In this document: positions 13,506-26,000 of the stretch, piece after piece
How the letters are laid out: the number at the start of each line of letters is the position of its first letter
Numbering within the stretch: position 1 is the stretch's first letter
DNA from: Owenia fusiformis
Taxonomy: Eukaryota; Annelida; Polychaeta; Sabellida; Oweniidae
Direction of reading: 5' to 3'
Length of the DNA stretch: 64,000 bases
Assembly: GCA_903813345.2 (NCBI GenBank)
Contig: CAIIXF020000003.1
Span: forward strand, 15,514,931 to 15,578,930
Program-made: the position numbers and the translations under genes
The notes under the pieces: generated by a model
Databases searched by the model: none
Seen by the model: the letters and a program-made list of their open reading frames with translations, nothing else
Told to the model about the DNA's origin: nothing

Positions 13506-16282
13506 CATACCTGCCAACCTACCGTATTTTTACGGGAATCTACCGTAAATTTTTCGTTTTTCCGTAAAAAAATGACAAACTACCGTAAAAAAATACCATT
13601 TTTTTCCCGTAAAAACGCCCGTAAAAAAATCTGCCGTATTTTTTTCGTAATCTACCGTAAATTTTCTTTTTAAAAAACTCTTTTATTCCATGAGAACGGC
13701 CGTAAAATCTATAGTAAATTTTTCAAAATCTACCGTAAATTTTCGAAAATCTGCCGTATTTCTGCTAAAATCAACAGTATTTTTATCCAACTACCGTAAA
13801 ATTTCCCGTTATTGTTATTGGGAAATGCTGAAAATTGAAGTCTTCCTGTACTGTCCCTGTAATATTCCTTCACCAACCCGAATATAATAGGTATCGGCAG
13901 GTCTGTGGTTATCAGGTTATTGCGCATTTATCTAACCCCCCTATCACACCAAACTAGTTCTTACTCGTTCTTGCCGGTCCTACGAAAACGTCGTAAAACG
14001 GGCTCAGTCTGGCTGTGGTCGGGAAATATGTCTGAAATAATTAGCTTCTTCGTTCTTAAACAGTCTTCAATACGTCCATCTCGTTCGCAGTTCGTTCAGG
14101 TCGCACCACGTCGGTGTGCAACGTAGTAGAACGCGTCACTTAGTCTAGAAGGTCAACATGACCTGATTACAGAACGGCATGGTCGCCATCGAATTTTGAA
14201 TCGATTCAAAATTCTAAAATCACATTCCCGTCTGAGAACGTTCATAAAGTTCGTAAATTGACCTTAGAAAGTTGCAGCTACGTTCATTCCGTTCGCACAC
14301 AGTTTAAAACCAGTTTTGGAGAACGCAGTGGCAACTTGTTTGGTGTGATAGCTATATTTTTGCTAACTCGTTCATAAGCAGTGTTAAATACGTTCTTAAA
14401 CAGTTTAAACCCGTTTGCAATTAGTTCTACCTCGTTCTAAACACGTCCTCAGACAGTTCAACTCGTTGTTAAAACGTCCCTAGTAGGATTGAAGTACGAC
14501 GGTTCCGTTCGTAGTACGTCCAGCTCGTCGTTAGTACGTTTTCATTCGTTCTAATTGTAGAACGTGACGACCACGAGAACATTTTGAGCATTGTCTGAGT
14601 TCTAGAGGACCTACCCGTTCGAGTACGTTCGATGAAGTTTGTAAATAGATCCCAAACGGTTCTTAGTAGGTCCAGTCCGTTCGTACACAGTTGAAGCCCG
14701 TTTTCGAGAACGTAGTGAGAACTAGTTTGGTGTGATAGTAGGGTTAGTAAGCTTGCGTGTAATCAGTCTAAACACCAACTACTACTAGCTAGAGGGAATT
14801 CTTTCTGCCATGATTTTTATTGTAGTTAGCACAGATCTTTATTCCGAATGCAACAAAAATATAAGTTTAGTTGCGCTTCATCTAAATAAATGAGTGGAAA
14901 TGCGTATGCATATTTAGCGTATGAAATATGCGTAGTTTGAATTGTTATGATCAGTAATGAACGCCACATATACATTATACATAGTTTAATCAATTTCTTT
15001 ACAGAACGATAAAATGTTGTATTTTTCATCAGAACACATTATCAGTAACAAATACATAATTAAAAAATAAAGCATTGAGTTCTGGTTTATTATAAAAGTA
15101 TTGTGATATCCGAATCTGAACGATGTCTCAGGGGAAAGGTTTCAGCAAATGCTCATAACAGATTATTTTTGAAAGACAATTTATCTGTACTTATTTTCTA
15201 TTTGTGCCAGACAAACACGAGATATGAATCTTGTGTTCGTATTTTGAATCAATCTAGATTTATTGTAAAAGAGTTGTATATGTACATTTTGCTGAAACAT
15301 TAAAATCCAAAGTTGCTGTCTGTCCATTGTAGGCATGGTAAATGAAGAATAAAAAGTGTTTAGTCTCTATTTATTCTTGAAAATAGTATATCTATTTTTC
15401 CTTGAAAATAATAGTTTCGTATAATTCTCAGGTGGTAGTTCTGCTTTACAAACTGTAATTATCAAAAGCACTCTTGACTTGCAGTAAAATATGTATTCAC
15501 AATAACAACAACAATATGACCACGTAAACATTGTATTAATATAGAAAACCGCATTGTATAAAGGTTTAACTACCGCATTTTTCAAAATCTACTGAAAAAT
15601 ACCGCATTTTGGCAAATTTTCCGCAAAAGTACCAGTTTTTCAAAAAATTACCGTAAAAACTACTGCAATTTTCAAAATCTACCGTAAAACTACCGCATTT
15701 TTTCAAAATCTACCGCAAAAGTACCGGTTTTTTCAAAAAATTACTGTAAAAACTACCACAATTTTCAGAATCTACCGTAAAACTACCGCATTTTTTCAAA
15801 ATTTTCCGCAAAACTACCGGTTTTTTCAAAAAACTACCGTAAAAACTACCGCATTTTTTCAAAATTTACCGTTAAACTACCGCATTTTTCAGAATCTTTC
15901 GCAAAACGACCGTTTTTTTCAAAAAACTACCGTAAAAACTACCGCATTTTTTAAAATCTACCGTAAAACTACCGCATTTTTTCTAAATCCTCCGCAAAAC
16001 TACCGCTTTTTTCAAATTTCTACCGCAAAATTATACTTTTTTCAAAAATCTACCCAAAACCTCTGAAACTACAGTATTTTTTTAAAATCTACCGCAAAAA
16101 CTACCGTATTTTTTAAATCTACCGCAAAAACTACCGTTTTTTACAAAATCTACCGCAAAAACTACCGCAATTTTGTTGAAAAATACCGCAAAAACTACCG
16201 TATTTTGAAAAAATCTACCACAAAAATACAGCAATTTTAAAAAAATCTACCACAAAATTTTGGTCTTAGGTTGGCAGGTATG
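13506..16282. mobile_element. 2.8-kb element with CATACCTGCCAACCT inverted termini and 6-bp target duplication
   Basis: The left end CATACCTGCCAACCT (13506) and right end AGGTTGGCAGGTATG (16282) are exact reverse complements. They are flanked by direct repeats CATATT (13500-13505 and 16283-16288), a clear 6-bp target duplication. Just inside each end are dense degenerate repeats of 'ctaccgtaaaa..accgcattttttcaaaat' (about 13518-13800 and 15565-16265). The middle 14750-15560 is AT-rich with no recognisable gene. No transposase is present, so it is a non-autonomous DNA transposon of unassigned superfamily. It sits at the centre of the giant foldback. Confidence 0.75.
13932..14747. mobile_element. 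MITE-like element inside the CATACCTGCC element
   Basis: The ends match as inverted repeats: CTAACCCCCCTATCACACCA at the left and its near complement ending GTGATAGTAGGGTTAG at the right, continuing through AAACTAGTTC / GAACTAGTTT. A further copy of the terminal motif (TTGGTGTGATAG) lies inside near 14339. The interior is unusually rich in 'cgttc' and 'agtacg' words compared with its AT-rich host. No coding capacity and no certain target duplication are visible. Confidence 0.6.
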
Positions 16283-16299
16283 CATATTAAATCCAGTGA

Positions 16300-16725
16300 T
16301 TGCATGAAAAATTGGGAGGGCTAAACTTTGGTCATGGCCAAGTGGTCTTGTAATATTGTGGGCAGGTAGATATTGGAAGGATTTCCCCTGACCATATGCA
16401 ATCCAAATTGACATTTTCAGTTTTTCAGCTCAAGTTGCCACCAGGATAAACCACATCAAAATCAACAGTTAGGCAATGATTGAAGCAGTCTGGTATGGAG
16501 AATTCCTTGATGGCACCTTGCATTACTTGGTCACTATCATCTTGCCATGTTCTTGAAGGTTTCAGTGTTGATGCCTGGAATGAGGACAGCTCCCTCTTGT
16601 TCCCACTACATCTTGGATTGCATTTGGTAAAAGAAAATCCATTCAATAACTAGCTGCGCATGATATTGCAAGATCACTTGGCCATGACCAAAGTTTAGCC
16701 CTCCCGATTTTTCATTCAATCATTC
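16300..16725. repeat. Short inverted repeat beside the foldback centre
   Basis: The sequence 'gggagggctaaactttggtcatggccaagtg' near 16315 recurs as its complement near 16680 ('cacttggccatgaccaaagtttagccctccc'). The ~300-bp spacer has a short minus-strand open frame without recognisable identity. This is a further small hairpin in the same intron. Confidence 0.6.
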
Positions 16726-16839
16726 TATGCGATGTCACATCTGCATTTAACTACTACTCTAAATCATCTGATTTGGAGGAATGGAAGGTGTACCCAGAGG
16801 TGATGCAAGTGTTCTTAAACCTTATATCTTTATATAATA

Positions 16840-18000
16840 TTTCATTGATTTATCATTTTTTATCTCAGTATGAATATATGAATGTATGAATATGACAAAA
16901 TGCCATTTTGAGCTTATTTGAGTTGCAAATGTGACATATCTTGAAAATTATTATGGTAAAGTGAGGCTACCTATAACCAGTCAAAAGCTAAATCAAAATC
17001 TGATCATTTTTTACATCTCCTTAGAAATGATATGACAAAACAAGATTATATACACTATTTCAAGCTCATTTGAGATGCATATATATAACATACATTGAAA
17101 ATTATTATGGTAAGTATGGTTACCCTTGGGCTGTCAAAAGCAGAGCTCAAATAGAAAATTTAGATTTTTAGATATTAGATATTTAGAAATGTCAAATTAT
17201 GTTTTATATATTATTAGGGGAAATATGATAACAAGACTTCTGGTACATGAACCACTTTGAGCTCATTTGTGATGCATATGTAACACACATTGCAAATTAT
17301 TATGTTAAAAATATGGTTATAGAAAATTCAGATTTTTAAGAAATGTCCAATAGTTTTTCTTCATCTTATTTGGGGTATGATAAAACAAGACTCTATGCAC
17401 CATTTTGAGCTCATTTGAGATGCATATATTACATATCTTGAAAATTATTATGCTAAAATATGGTTACCCCTGGACCATCTGAAGCTTAAATGAAAATATA
17501 GAGTTTTAAGAATTATCAATTATTTTTCTACATCTTATTAGGGTTAATATGATAAAACAAGACTAGATGCACCGTATTGAGCTCATTTGAGATGGATATA
17601 TTACATATTTTAAAAATTATTAAGGTACAATATGGTTACCCCTGGCCATTCAGAAGCAAAAATGAAAATTGAATTTTTAAAAAAATTCCAATCTTTTTTA
17701 CTTCTGATGAGCAATATTATGACAAAACAAGACTAGATGCACCATTTTGAGCTCATTTGAGATGGATACATTACATATTTTAAAAATTATTAAGGTACAA
17801 TATGGTTACCCCTGGCCATTCAGAATCGAATATGAAAATTTGAATTTTTTTTTGAATTCCAATCTTTTTTGTACATCTAATTAGCAATAATATGACAAAA
17901 TAAGACTAGAAGCACCATTCTGAGCTCATATGAGATGCATACATTGACTATCTTAAAAATTATTGAGGTAAGATAAGGTTACCCCTGAGCCAAATGCACC
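16840..18000. repeat. ~180-bp tandem repeat block, right outer arm (about 6-7 copies)
   Basis: Units carry 'tgagctcatttgagatgcata', 'cttgaaaattattatggtaa', 'atggttacccctgg' and 'acatcttattag' in order, and repeat at about 16910, 17065, 17250, 17405, 17575, 17750 and 17920. It is the reverse-complement family of the block at 12540-13080. Confidence 0.65.
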
Positions 18001-18555
18001 AAAAAATTGAAATTTCGATAATTTTTTTCTCTGAGAATACAGCAGCTACCAAAGCAATGTTTTCTAACTGCGATAAACACTTATACTTCCATTACTGTGA
18101 ATTTTTTTAAGACTATTAGTCATCACATTCTTGAAATACAGTAATGGACGTCCCATATTTGGCCCTTTAAATAATAAGTTTTTCCTGGATATTTGGGTTA
18201 AAATGTATTTTCCTCACTAAATACCATTTCTAAAATGAGTTTTACATCATTTCAAGGCTCAAAGCAATCACCAAATGAAGTCCATTAAACAAAAATACTT
18301 TAAAACCATTTTTATTTATTTTTTATAATTTACCCCCTCCCTACCTGATAGGGGTGGGGGTCAGAGGTAAAAAAAATCCGTGAAGACCACCCCCAATCAC
18401 TTGCCCTGAAATCATTTTTCACTCAAATCATATGTTTCTACAAATGTGCCAAGTTTGTTGCTTTCCTGAAAAGCCGAACAAAAAAGGGGTTGTATCTGGA
18501 CATCTGATCCCGCTATACATCAAACTAATCTATGAAATCATAGCTTGTTCAAGTT

Positions 18556-19089
18556 GATTATTTTGGTCAATCTTGCATATTTTGCTTTAATATTTCAGAA
18601 TTATTTACTTCATTTAATGTGAATTTTGTTGTGAACATTTAATGATAATCTGCTTATAAAGTAAAAAACTACAGCATTTTACAACACATGCCCCATGTGG
18701 CCACCACTCCAGCCAACGAAGCTGTTGATGACTCTCCTACACATATCAACATGGATTGCAAAGCTTCTGATGAAGCTATCCACTTAAAATTGAAGAACAT
18801 CTGAGAATTTGTCTGACACTAGTTTTACTTCTCTAGATAGATTTTAGTCACGCCCTGGACAATTGAACAACTTCCTTCGCCAGATTTGATTGTGCATGTA
18901 GAGGAGAAGTGGCCACATTGGACATATGTTGTAAAGTGCTGTAGTTTTTGACTCCACGGGCAGATTATCATGAAACTTTCACAACAAAATTCATATTGAA
19001 TGAACTGAATAATTCTGAAGTTTTGAGGCAGAATATGCAGGATTGACAAAATTAATTAACTTTTCTTCGGTCCTGTTTTTGACACCCTG
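18556..19089. mobile_element. ~0.5-kb foldback element in the right outer arm
   Basis: 'GGTCAATCTTGCATATTTTG' near 18565 matches the complement of 'gaatatgcaggattgacaaa' near 19040. Pairing continues through 'tttacaacacatgcccaatgtggccac'-like sequence at 18685 and its complement near 18905. The opposite outer arm lacks this segment (compare near 8175-8195), so it is a later insertion. No gene is present. Confidence 0.55.
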
Positions 19090-20089
19090 TATCAGTAGAA
19101 TGATACTAGGCTAATGGTATACTTGAATTTAATCGATTGCAGACCTATGATTTAAGAATGAATTTTCAATGATAACACCTAAGATTGTTCAAACCACCAG
19201 AAAGCCAAGCCAGGATATATATCATACATTATTTGTCTAAGCTAGAAAACTAATATTGGTACAAATATGTTCATAAATAAGAAATTATAGGGGTCTTCCA
19301 AGGGTATACCTATAACTTATCAATTTTAGACATCATATTTCATGAATTTTTAATATTTGAACATGCTAGAAAGCTTCAATCTTCCTAAAACTTAGCTAAA
19401 ATAAGTTTTATATTTTAGATTTATTCTAAAATGCCAAATATATGAACACAGAGGGATAAATGTTAAAGCAATAGGGGTCAGTTATAGTCACACATAAAAT
19501 CAGTCCCAGCTAAAATGTCACTTTTTCTTAAATTCACTAATTTTTTTCAAGGCAATTATCAAAGGAATTACTTTGATTCTTGCAGGATTAGTAGACCAGG
19601 TAATAAGCCTTTTACATGGATTTTTTTTAGCATCCATCATTGTTTAATAAAAAAAGTTATGACACGAAAAGTAAAAATTGGTCATAAATTTGCCCCCTGG
19701 GGTACATACTTTTTGCTTTTATTCAAATTTCTTAAGTGTAATCCGTATCATTCATACTTTAGATGTTTATTTTATACAATGTCCATGTATTTCACTTACA
19801 AAAACCATAAAATCAAAGTTATTTTAGGTTGACAAATTTTTTCCCCCTGATAGGGGTGAATTTTGGGGGTAGGGGGACTAACATGGTATTTTAAGGGTTA
19901 AATAATCATATTTCAGCTTGCCAACATGGTTTTTTGGATTCAGCATAAAAAGTTACATAAGAAACACTTGTCAGAACACTTTTAACACTAAACGCCTACC
20001 ACATTTCCTCTAGATGAAAATGCACCTTGTCTATATGCCCAAAAGAAGATATTCTTGAACATGTAACCCTGCTCCACTGTGTACAATAC

Positions 20090-23000
20090 CTTTATATCTT
20101 GTCCAAGTCCTTCGTCTGCCTCCTCTTCATCTCTAATCTCTATCTCAACCTTTTCTTCAGGCTGAATGTCATCATGTTCAGCTTCAACATCAAGTACTTG
20201 GGTTGGTTCAGGTTGTGGTCTGTTGAACATTGTACTGGGTTCATCTCCCACAAGGAAGCACCACTTGTAGTTCACCTAATTAAACCATGTGTATTATTAA
20301 TCTACAGAATCAACATTATCATGGACCAATCCAGTTAATCTTAATAGGATTAATTCATTTGCTTAATTAGAAATTCTAGCCAATATACAGTACCATCGTT
20401 TCTTTGCTTCACTTAAAGGAGGAATTGTCCTTAATAAAATGTCCTATACTACATTTCTTTACGTACGATTAGAGTTGCTCAATATTCCTTTGAAATCCAA
20501 CAGTTTTCTCATTCTAATTCAAACTGGACCATAAGAAATTTATTTTCACATATTGCTTACCTCCATTGGGCTATTGTTTGTGATGTTCACATATCTTGTC
20601 ACTTCAGTGTCATTTAATATACATCCAAAGTGAACATCCATCTTCTCAAACTCAAGGTTTGGAAAGTACACTTCTCCCCTCAGAGCAATGTAGTCCTAGA
20701 ATTACATATGTGTCATATATATATTTGTCAGTAAATAATATGTGTGAGGTACATGTACAGTTCGTTACCAATATACATGTAGTTGAGGTACTGGGATACT
20801 ATTAACTAATTGATAATATATGTTAGGCATATATAATCAAAATTTAAGGTATACTTTAAGGTACGTATCATTATTCAATTTAGTCAAAAAGTATTGTTTG
20901 ATACTGAAATAAGAAAAACAGAATTTGACCTAGACTAGCATAAATATTGACTTGACCTACTAAAAATGTTGTTCAAATAAGTTTAACAAACAGATATAAA
21001 TAATTTTTTAGACTTTTAAAACAGGGCCATGGTATTTAGTAATTTACTTACAACATGTGGATGCTCATCATAGGTCACGTTCAGAACCTCATCTATTGTC
21101 CTTATATGGGCGTCTGATTTGTACGCAGGGTCAAATTCGATTGTGACAGTCCTTACATCTCCTTCTTTCATTGACACAAGCTACACAAGATAGAATTAAA
21201 TGTATAATATAAGTTTGTAAAACTTTTGGTGTTTTAATTGAGAAGTAATTATGATCACATCATTCAGAATGAACAATTGAAATAATCAACCATAAAATAA
21301 CGGATGACTATAAATAAACATTATGAAGTCAAATGACTCTTATATCAACGATGATCCAACGATACTTATTTGTACAATTTCTGTGCCTGACTGGAATCTG
21401 CAACAAGATATACCCTCTATTTAGCATCGAATTAAAGAGAAAAACTGAATACAATATAAATAAAAACAAATGAAGGAAATAAGAGTTTTACCATTTCATT
21501 TGTGGTTGCCATACCATCCTGATCAACTAAACTGAATGGATATTTTAACTGAAGTCTTAAACTCAAAGGAAGGCTTGAAATGTTTGTCATCTCTAGATCA
21601 CGTCTTTGAAGTTCTAAAGTATCTTCTGGCAGCTAGAAAATGAAATAAATCAAATTATTATATGGCTGTCATATTCCTCACTCTCTGATTGGTTCTTTGG
21701 AAAATATAATCAAATCGGATACAATTGATGTTTCATAATTCATAACTTCATTCAGTCTCATGTGTTTCATTTGATATTCATAAACATAATATTTGCATAA
21801 CATAACACATAGCTTCGTGCCAATATGGCTATTAGCTAGTTATCTTTTCCATAAAGTATATGAATAAATATATATCAATTTTTCAGAGAATATGATGTTA
21901 ACCTGGGAAAACATCAACTAAAGTGAATACATTTGTGAACTTCTGCAATCTTAAATTTTCATTTATTATAAGTACCTTATCAACTCTGAAGAAAAGATTC
22001 TTGGTAGAGAACTCAACGAGGGGACTGATGAATTCAACACTGATGTCAACCTTTTTTATTAACTCCTTGCCACCCGCTCGACCAATGATAGCATGGCACA
22101 GCATTCGCTCCTTGACTGTTTGAGGCCTGAGAAATATAGGTAAGATATTGTCAATCATCAATATTCAATATTTATTAAAGAGACATGTACTGATTTTCAT
22201 AACAGCTGGATCACTACAAGCCAGAGATTTGATCATTGCTGTTGTTTTTTCATTTACATTTTTCATTTTAAAAACATCAGACATTTTCCTCTTTCATAAT
22301 TTTTCAACTTAAATGCAATAAATATTGAAAATGTAACTAAAGCTTCAGTCACATTTGCTCTATAGCGGGTGCACAGCGGCCGTATTGTAGCTTCAAAAAA
22401 TCAAGAGAGAAAATCTACATCATACTGCTTATCACTGTATTTTATGCTGCATATTCCTCTTGATTTTGGGAAGCTACAGCCGCCGTACAGTTGCTGTAGA
22501 TCAAATGTGACTAAGGCATAATTAATATGTTACACTCACATATCAACCTGTCCCTCAAGTTCCACTGTAACACTCTTTCCTGGGGGTAAATCAAACCTCT
22601 GAGGGGTCAATTTAAACACAGGGGTCTTCAGAATCTGTGGGGGTGGGGCATCCTGAAATGAAAACATACAAAACTGTCAATCAAAATTTGTTGGGGCGAG
22701 TCATCTATTAAACCATACAAAACTGTCAATCAAATTTGACAAGGCGTAGCACCCTGCAATAAAAAGACAAAAAACTTTCAATCGAAATTCTTTTAACATA
22801 TTTAATAGTCTTGAACTGCTTTTTATGAGCTTGTAATATTATACTTACCCTGACTCTCATATCCTTCATATTAACAGGTACTGTGTCTTTCTTGTTGCGC
22901 ACCATAGAAAATCCATCTGTTGTCCAGACCAATTGTTGATGACGACGCCCTTTGTTGGTCAACAAGAATGTCTTTTTGCAAGGGTTTGCGCTGGAATCAG

Positions 23001-26000
23001 GGCAAAATAAAGTTCAAAGCTACTCATATTTACAAGTTAATAAAGTGACAAATATTTTCTGATCTTTCATGGTAGGATATAAATTAAAACAATTAAAGAA
23101 AAAATATTTTTGAGCATAATCAAACCTGTGTTAGTGGATTGCATTTGGTAATTAGCGTTGTTAAAAGCTCTTCAAGTTTCCATAAAATAGAAATATTGGA
23201 ATTCATAGACTATAGGAACTCACCTTCATATTAAATATTAATAAATACTCACCTAAAATGTGGTCCAAGATTCAAATAAACATCCATAGGTGGATCAGAG
23301 ACTATAGTTGTCCCATACCCATAGGCTGTCACAGGGATGGTCCGTGCTTGACTGTCTAGAAAGTTCACCTGAAGTTTGTCTTGAAATCGTACACAATCAT
23401 CCAGGTTGGCTGTAACAGTTAGCTCCATAGTTTCTTCTGGGGGTATCTCCCCATCACGAGGCTCGACATTCCACACAGAGTTTGGTCGCACCTGGAGATC
23501 AATATTCAATTTTTATTTATAGTAGCAATATACAAATATTTCATTCCAATGAAGTAAACACCTGTGCATCTTTAACAAGTAACATTCCCTTTTAAAGTCA
23601 CGTGTAGGACAAGGACCAATCGGAGATTGAGGAATTTGGTAGTGAAATACTAACATTCAATATCAGACCATCTCTTGCAGAGGAGGGCTTGGACCACATG
23701 CAAAATTCCCGTGTCTCAATATTCCACTCTTTAATATTGAAGTGCTCAAGTAGGCCATTCATACTTGCAGACAGATCTTATATTTTATGCGCAAATATTA
23801 TTAAAAAAAAGCAATTCTAGGAATTAATAAGCCAATAATATATATGAGAAAAAATATAAGAGCAAACCTTTTTAATTTTTCATTGTCAGTATAAATACAT
23901 ACCATATGAGATGTGAATTTGGCAGGTATCAGTGATTCGTTGGATAGTAACAAAGTCTTAGAGACTTCAGTTAGGACAGGTATTTGTCCCCAATCTAGGT
24001 TCAATGGCATCACATGTACAACTGGGCCCTCTCCAATACAGGACAGGTGAACTGGCTGGAAATAACACAAGGGAAAAAATATTATAAAAATATATTTTAA
24101 GCCCCAAGTATTTAGAGCCAAATTCAATGGCATTACATGTACTAATGGGTCCTCCCAACATAGGAGGGGTGAAGTGGCTGAAAATAACACACGGAAAAAA
24201 AACATTAGAAAAATATATTTTAAGCCCCAAGTATTTAGAGCCAAAATTCAATAGCATTACATGTACTAATGGGCCCTCCCAACATAGGAGGAATGAACTG
24301 GCTGAAAATAACACATTCAACCAAAATGAAATGATTTTCTGGATTTAAAGACATCACTACAGTATTTACAAGATTTCTTGCTCATTCAACTTTCTTTTAA
24401 ATTTGAAATGAGACAACAATGACAATTCATTAGTCCAAATGTGCAATAAAACCTATAAAAGTTATACATCTTACCAGTGGTGCCTCAGAGCTTCCAAATA
24501 TTCCAAAGTATGCAGTGACCCCTAGTTCCTCTAGATGTTGGGGCGTGATCACAAGGGGAACCTCCAACACAAGGTGGGGTTCAATTATGCCCTGAAATAA
24601 ACAAGTAAATATAATAAACATGAACTACTAAAGTATTCAAAGTTCTTATATGCAGGCCAGCTTAAATTGACATTTTTACTGATATTGCATGTTATACGGA
24701 GAGCATTTTATTTAGGGTGAGGGGCTAAGAAAAGTTGAATTTGGATATAAGGTTCTGAGAGCAGCTGGTCAAAAAGGCATTACAGATCATTAACCATGTT
24801 ATTTTCCTATACTCAGTGAAAAAATCAACTGGTCTGTTTCACATGTAATCTGGTAAAGACCAGCTCTTAGCTCTTAGCCCTGATCAGAAACTGTGCATAC
24901 CTTAGCAAGAGGACTATTGTACAGTATAGGCGTACTACTGTCTATCTGCTGGGGGAGTAGCTCATATTTAGCAGGTAGATCTGATGAATTGTGTAGTTTG
25001 ACATTTTGCTGGTAGGGGTGCTTTAGGAAACAGCGACCATAGTCCAGCAGAGGTGTGATCACTGTGATTGGGGGTACAATGCACCTAGTGAATAAATGAA
25101 CACAAATGGATTATTGAAATGGAAGACAAACATAACTTCACAAGTTACATCCTTGATTATTTAATACATGTTAGGTGAACATAACTTCCAGTTTTCAACC
25201 CTTCTACATGTACATACTATTTATATTTTCATGTCTTAAACTTTAAGTGTCGATTGGAGCTCATGCAACACAGTTAAGATTTCTTTAAAAATTTCTTGTA
25301 AAAAATATACATATGTAAGTCATTTGATTTTCAGTTATAGCTTAAAAGTAAAATACCATAAAGTAATAATCAGACACAAAACTCACCAATTAAAATTAAT
25401 ATGATGTTGCAGATGTCATTGTATCAGAGAGATGTTTAAAAACAAATAGTTTCTCTTAACTGACATTTTAAATTAAAGATATATTGTTACCTTCCAACTA
25501 TTGGCAATTGCAGGACCTCATCACCCACACCGTCTACATCCACCACAAGAGCTAGGTCATATTTCTTCACTGAATTCGAACACAACTCAACAATAATCCT
25601 CATTGAACTTTGTGGCTCAAGGCTCCCATGATCTGGAGTGATCGTGAATTCTTTTGGAGACAACATCGATCCAGTATCGCTGAATGTGCTGCCGTAATCG
25701 CTGTTACTAGCGATGCTCTCATTGACGCCATCTCCGGGAACTCTCAGGTGGAATGTCATGGGGACTAGTGACGTATTTTGTAGGGTACAGGTCAGGCCAG
25801 AAATGAAACCTAAAATGTAAGGTGATCATATAAATTTATCAGATGAGCTGAACAGATAACATCTGTGCTGACTTTGGCATAAAAGCAGCGTAGTTCTCAG
25901 AATTAGTCTTTTATTCAGTAAGCAGTAGATCTCATACGAAGATCTTTAAGTTAGCAGATGTTATATATGGAGTGTGGTACAAATCCACTAAAGATAAGGT

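Larger units (their letters stand above)
7271..20003. mobile_element. Giant foldback (inverted-repeat) element, outer arms
   Basis: The left edge (TGTGGTAGGCGTTTAGTG from 7271) is the reverse complement of the right edge (ending CGCCTACCACA at 20003). The match continues inward for kilobases: 7271-8228 pairs with about 19090-20003, and 12072-13500 pairs with about 16725-18540. Shared landmarks include the CCCCCTACCCCCAAAATTCA block near 7397 and its complement near 19870, and the GTTCGGCTTTTTCAGGAAAG block near 12100 with its complement near 18470. Arms are similar but not identical, so the palindrome is not brand new. No clear target-site duplication is visible outside the edges, and I see no transposase in the outer arms. 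The class is therefore unassigned. Confidence 0.8.
6892..20089 (-). other. HYDIN: HYDIN intron 24, 13.2 kb, filled with nested foldback elements
   Basis: This intron separates the acidic linker exons 24 and 25. The first ~380 bases (6892-7270) and the last ~85 bases are ordinary AT-rich intron. Everything between 7271 and 20003 belongs to inverted-repeat elements described separately. No HYDIN exon is hidden in it: exon 24 ends and exon 25 begins on whole codons, and both are acidic linker sequence. Confidence 0.9.

Noticed and set aside
7271-20003. Possible Polinton/Maverick because of size and long inverted ends
   Set aside because: No capsid, polymerase, ATPase, protease or integrase motifs are visible; the interior is nested foldbacks.
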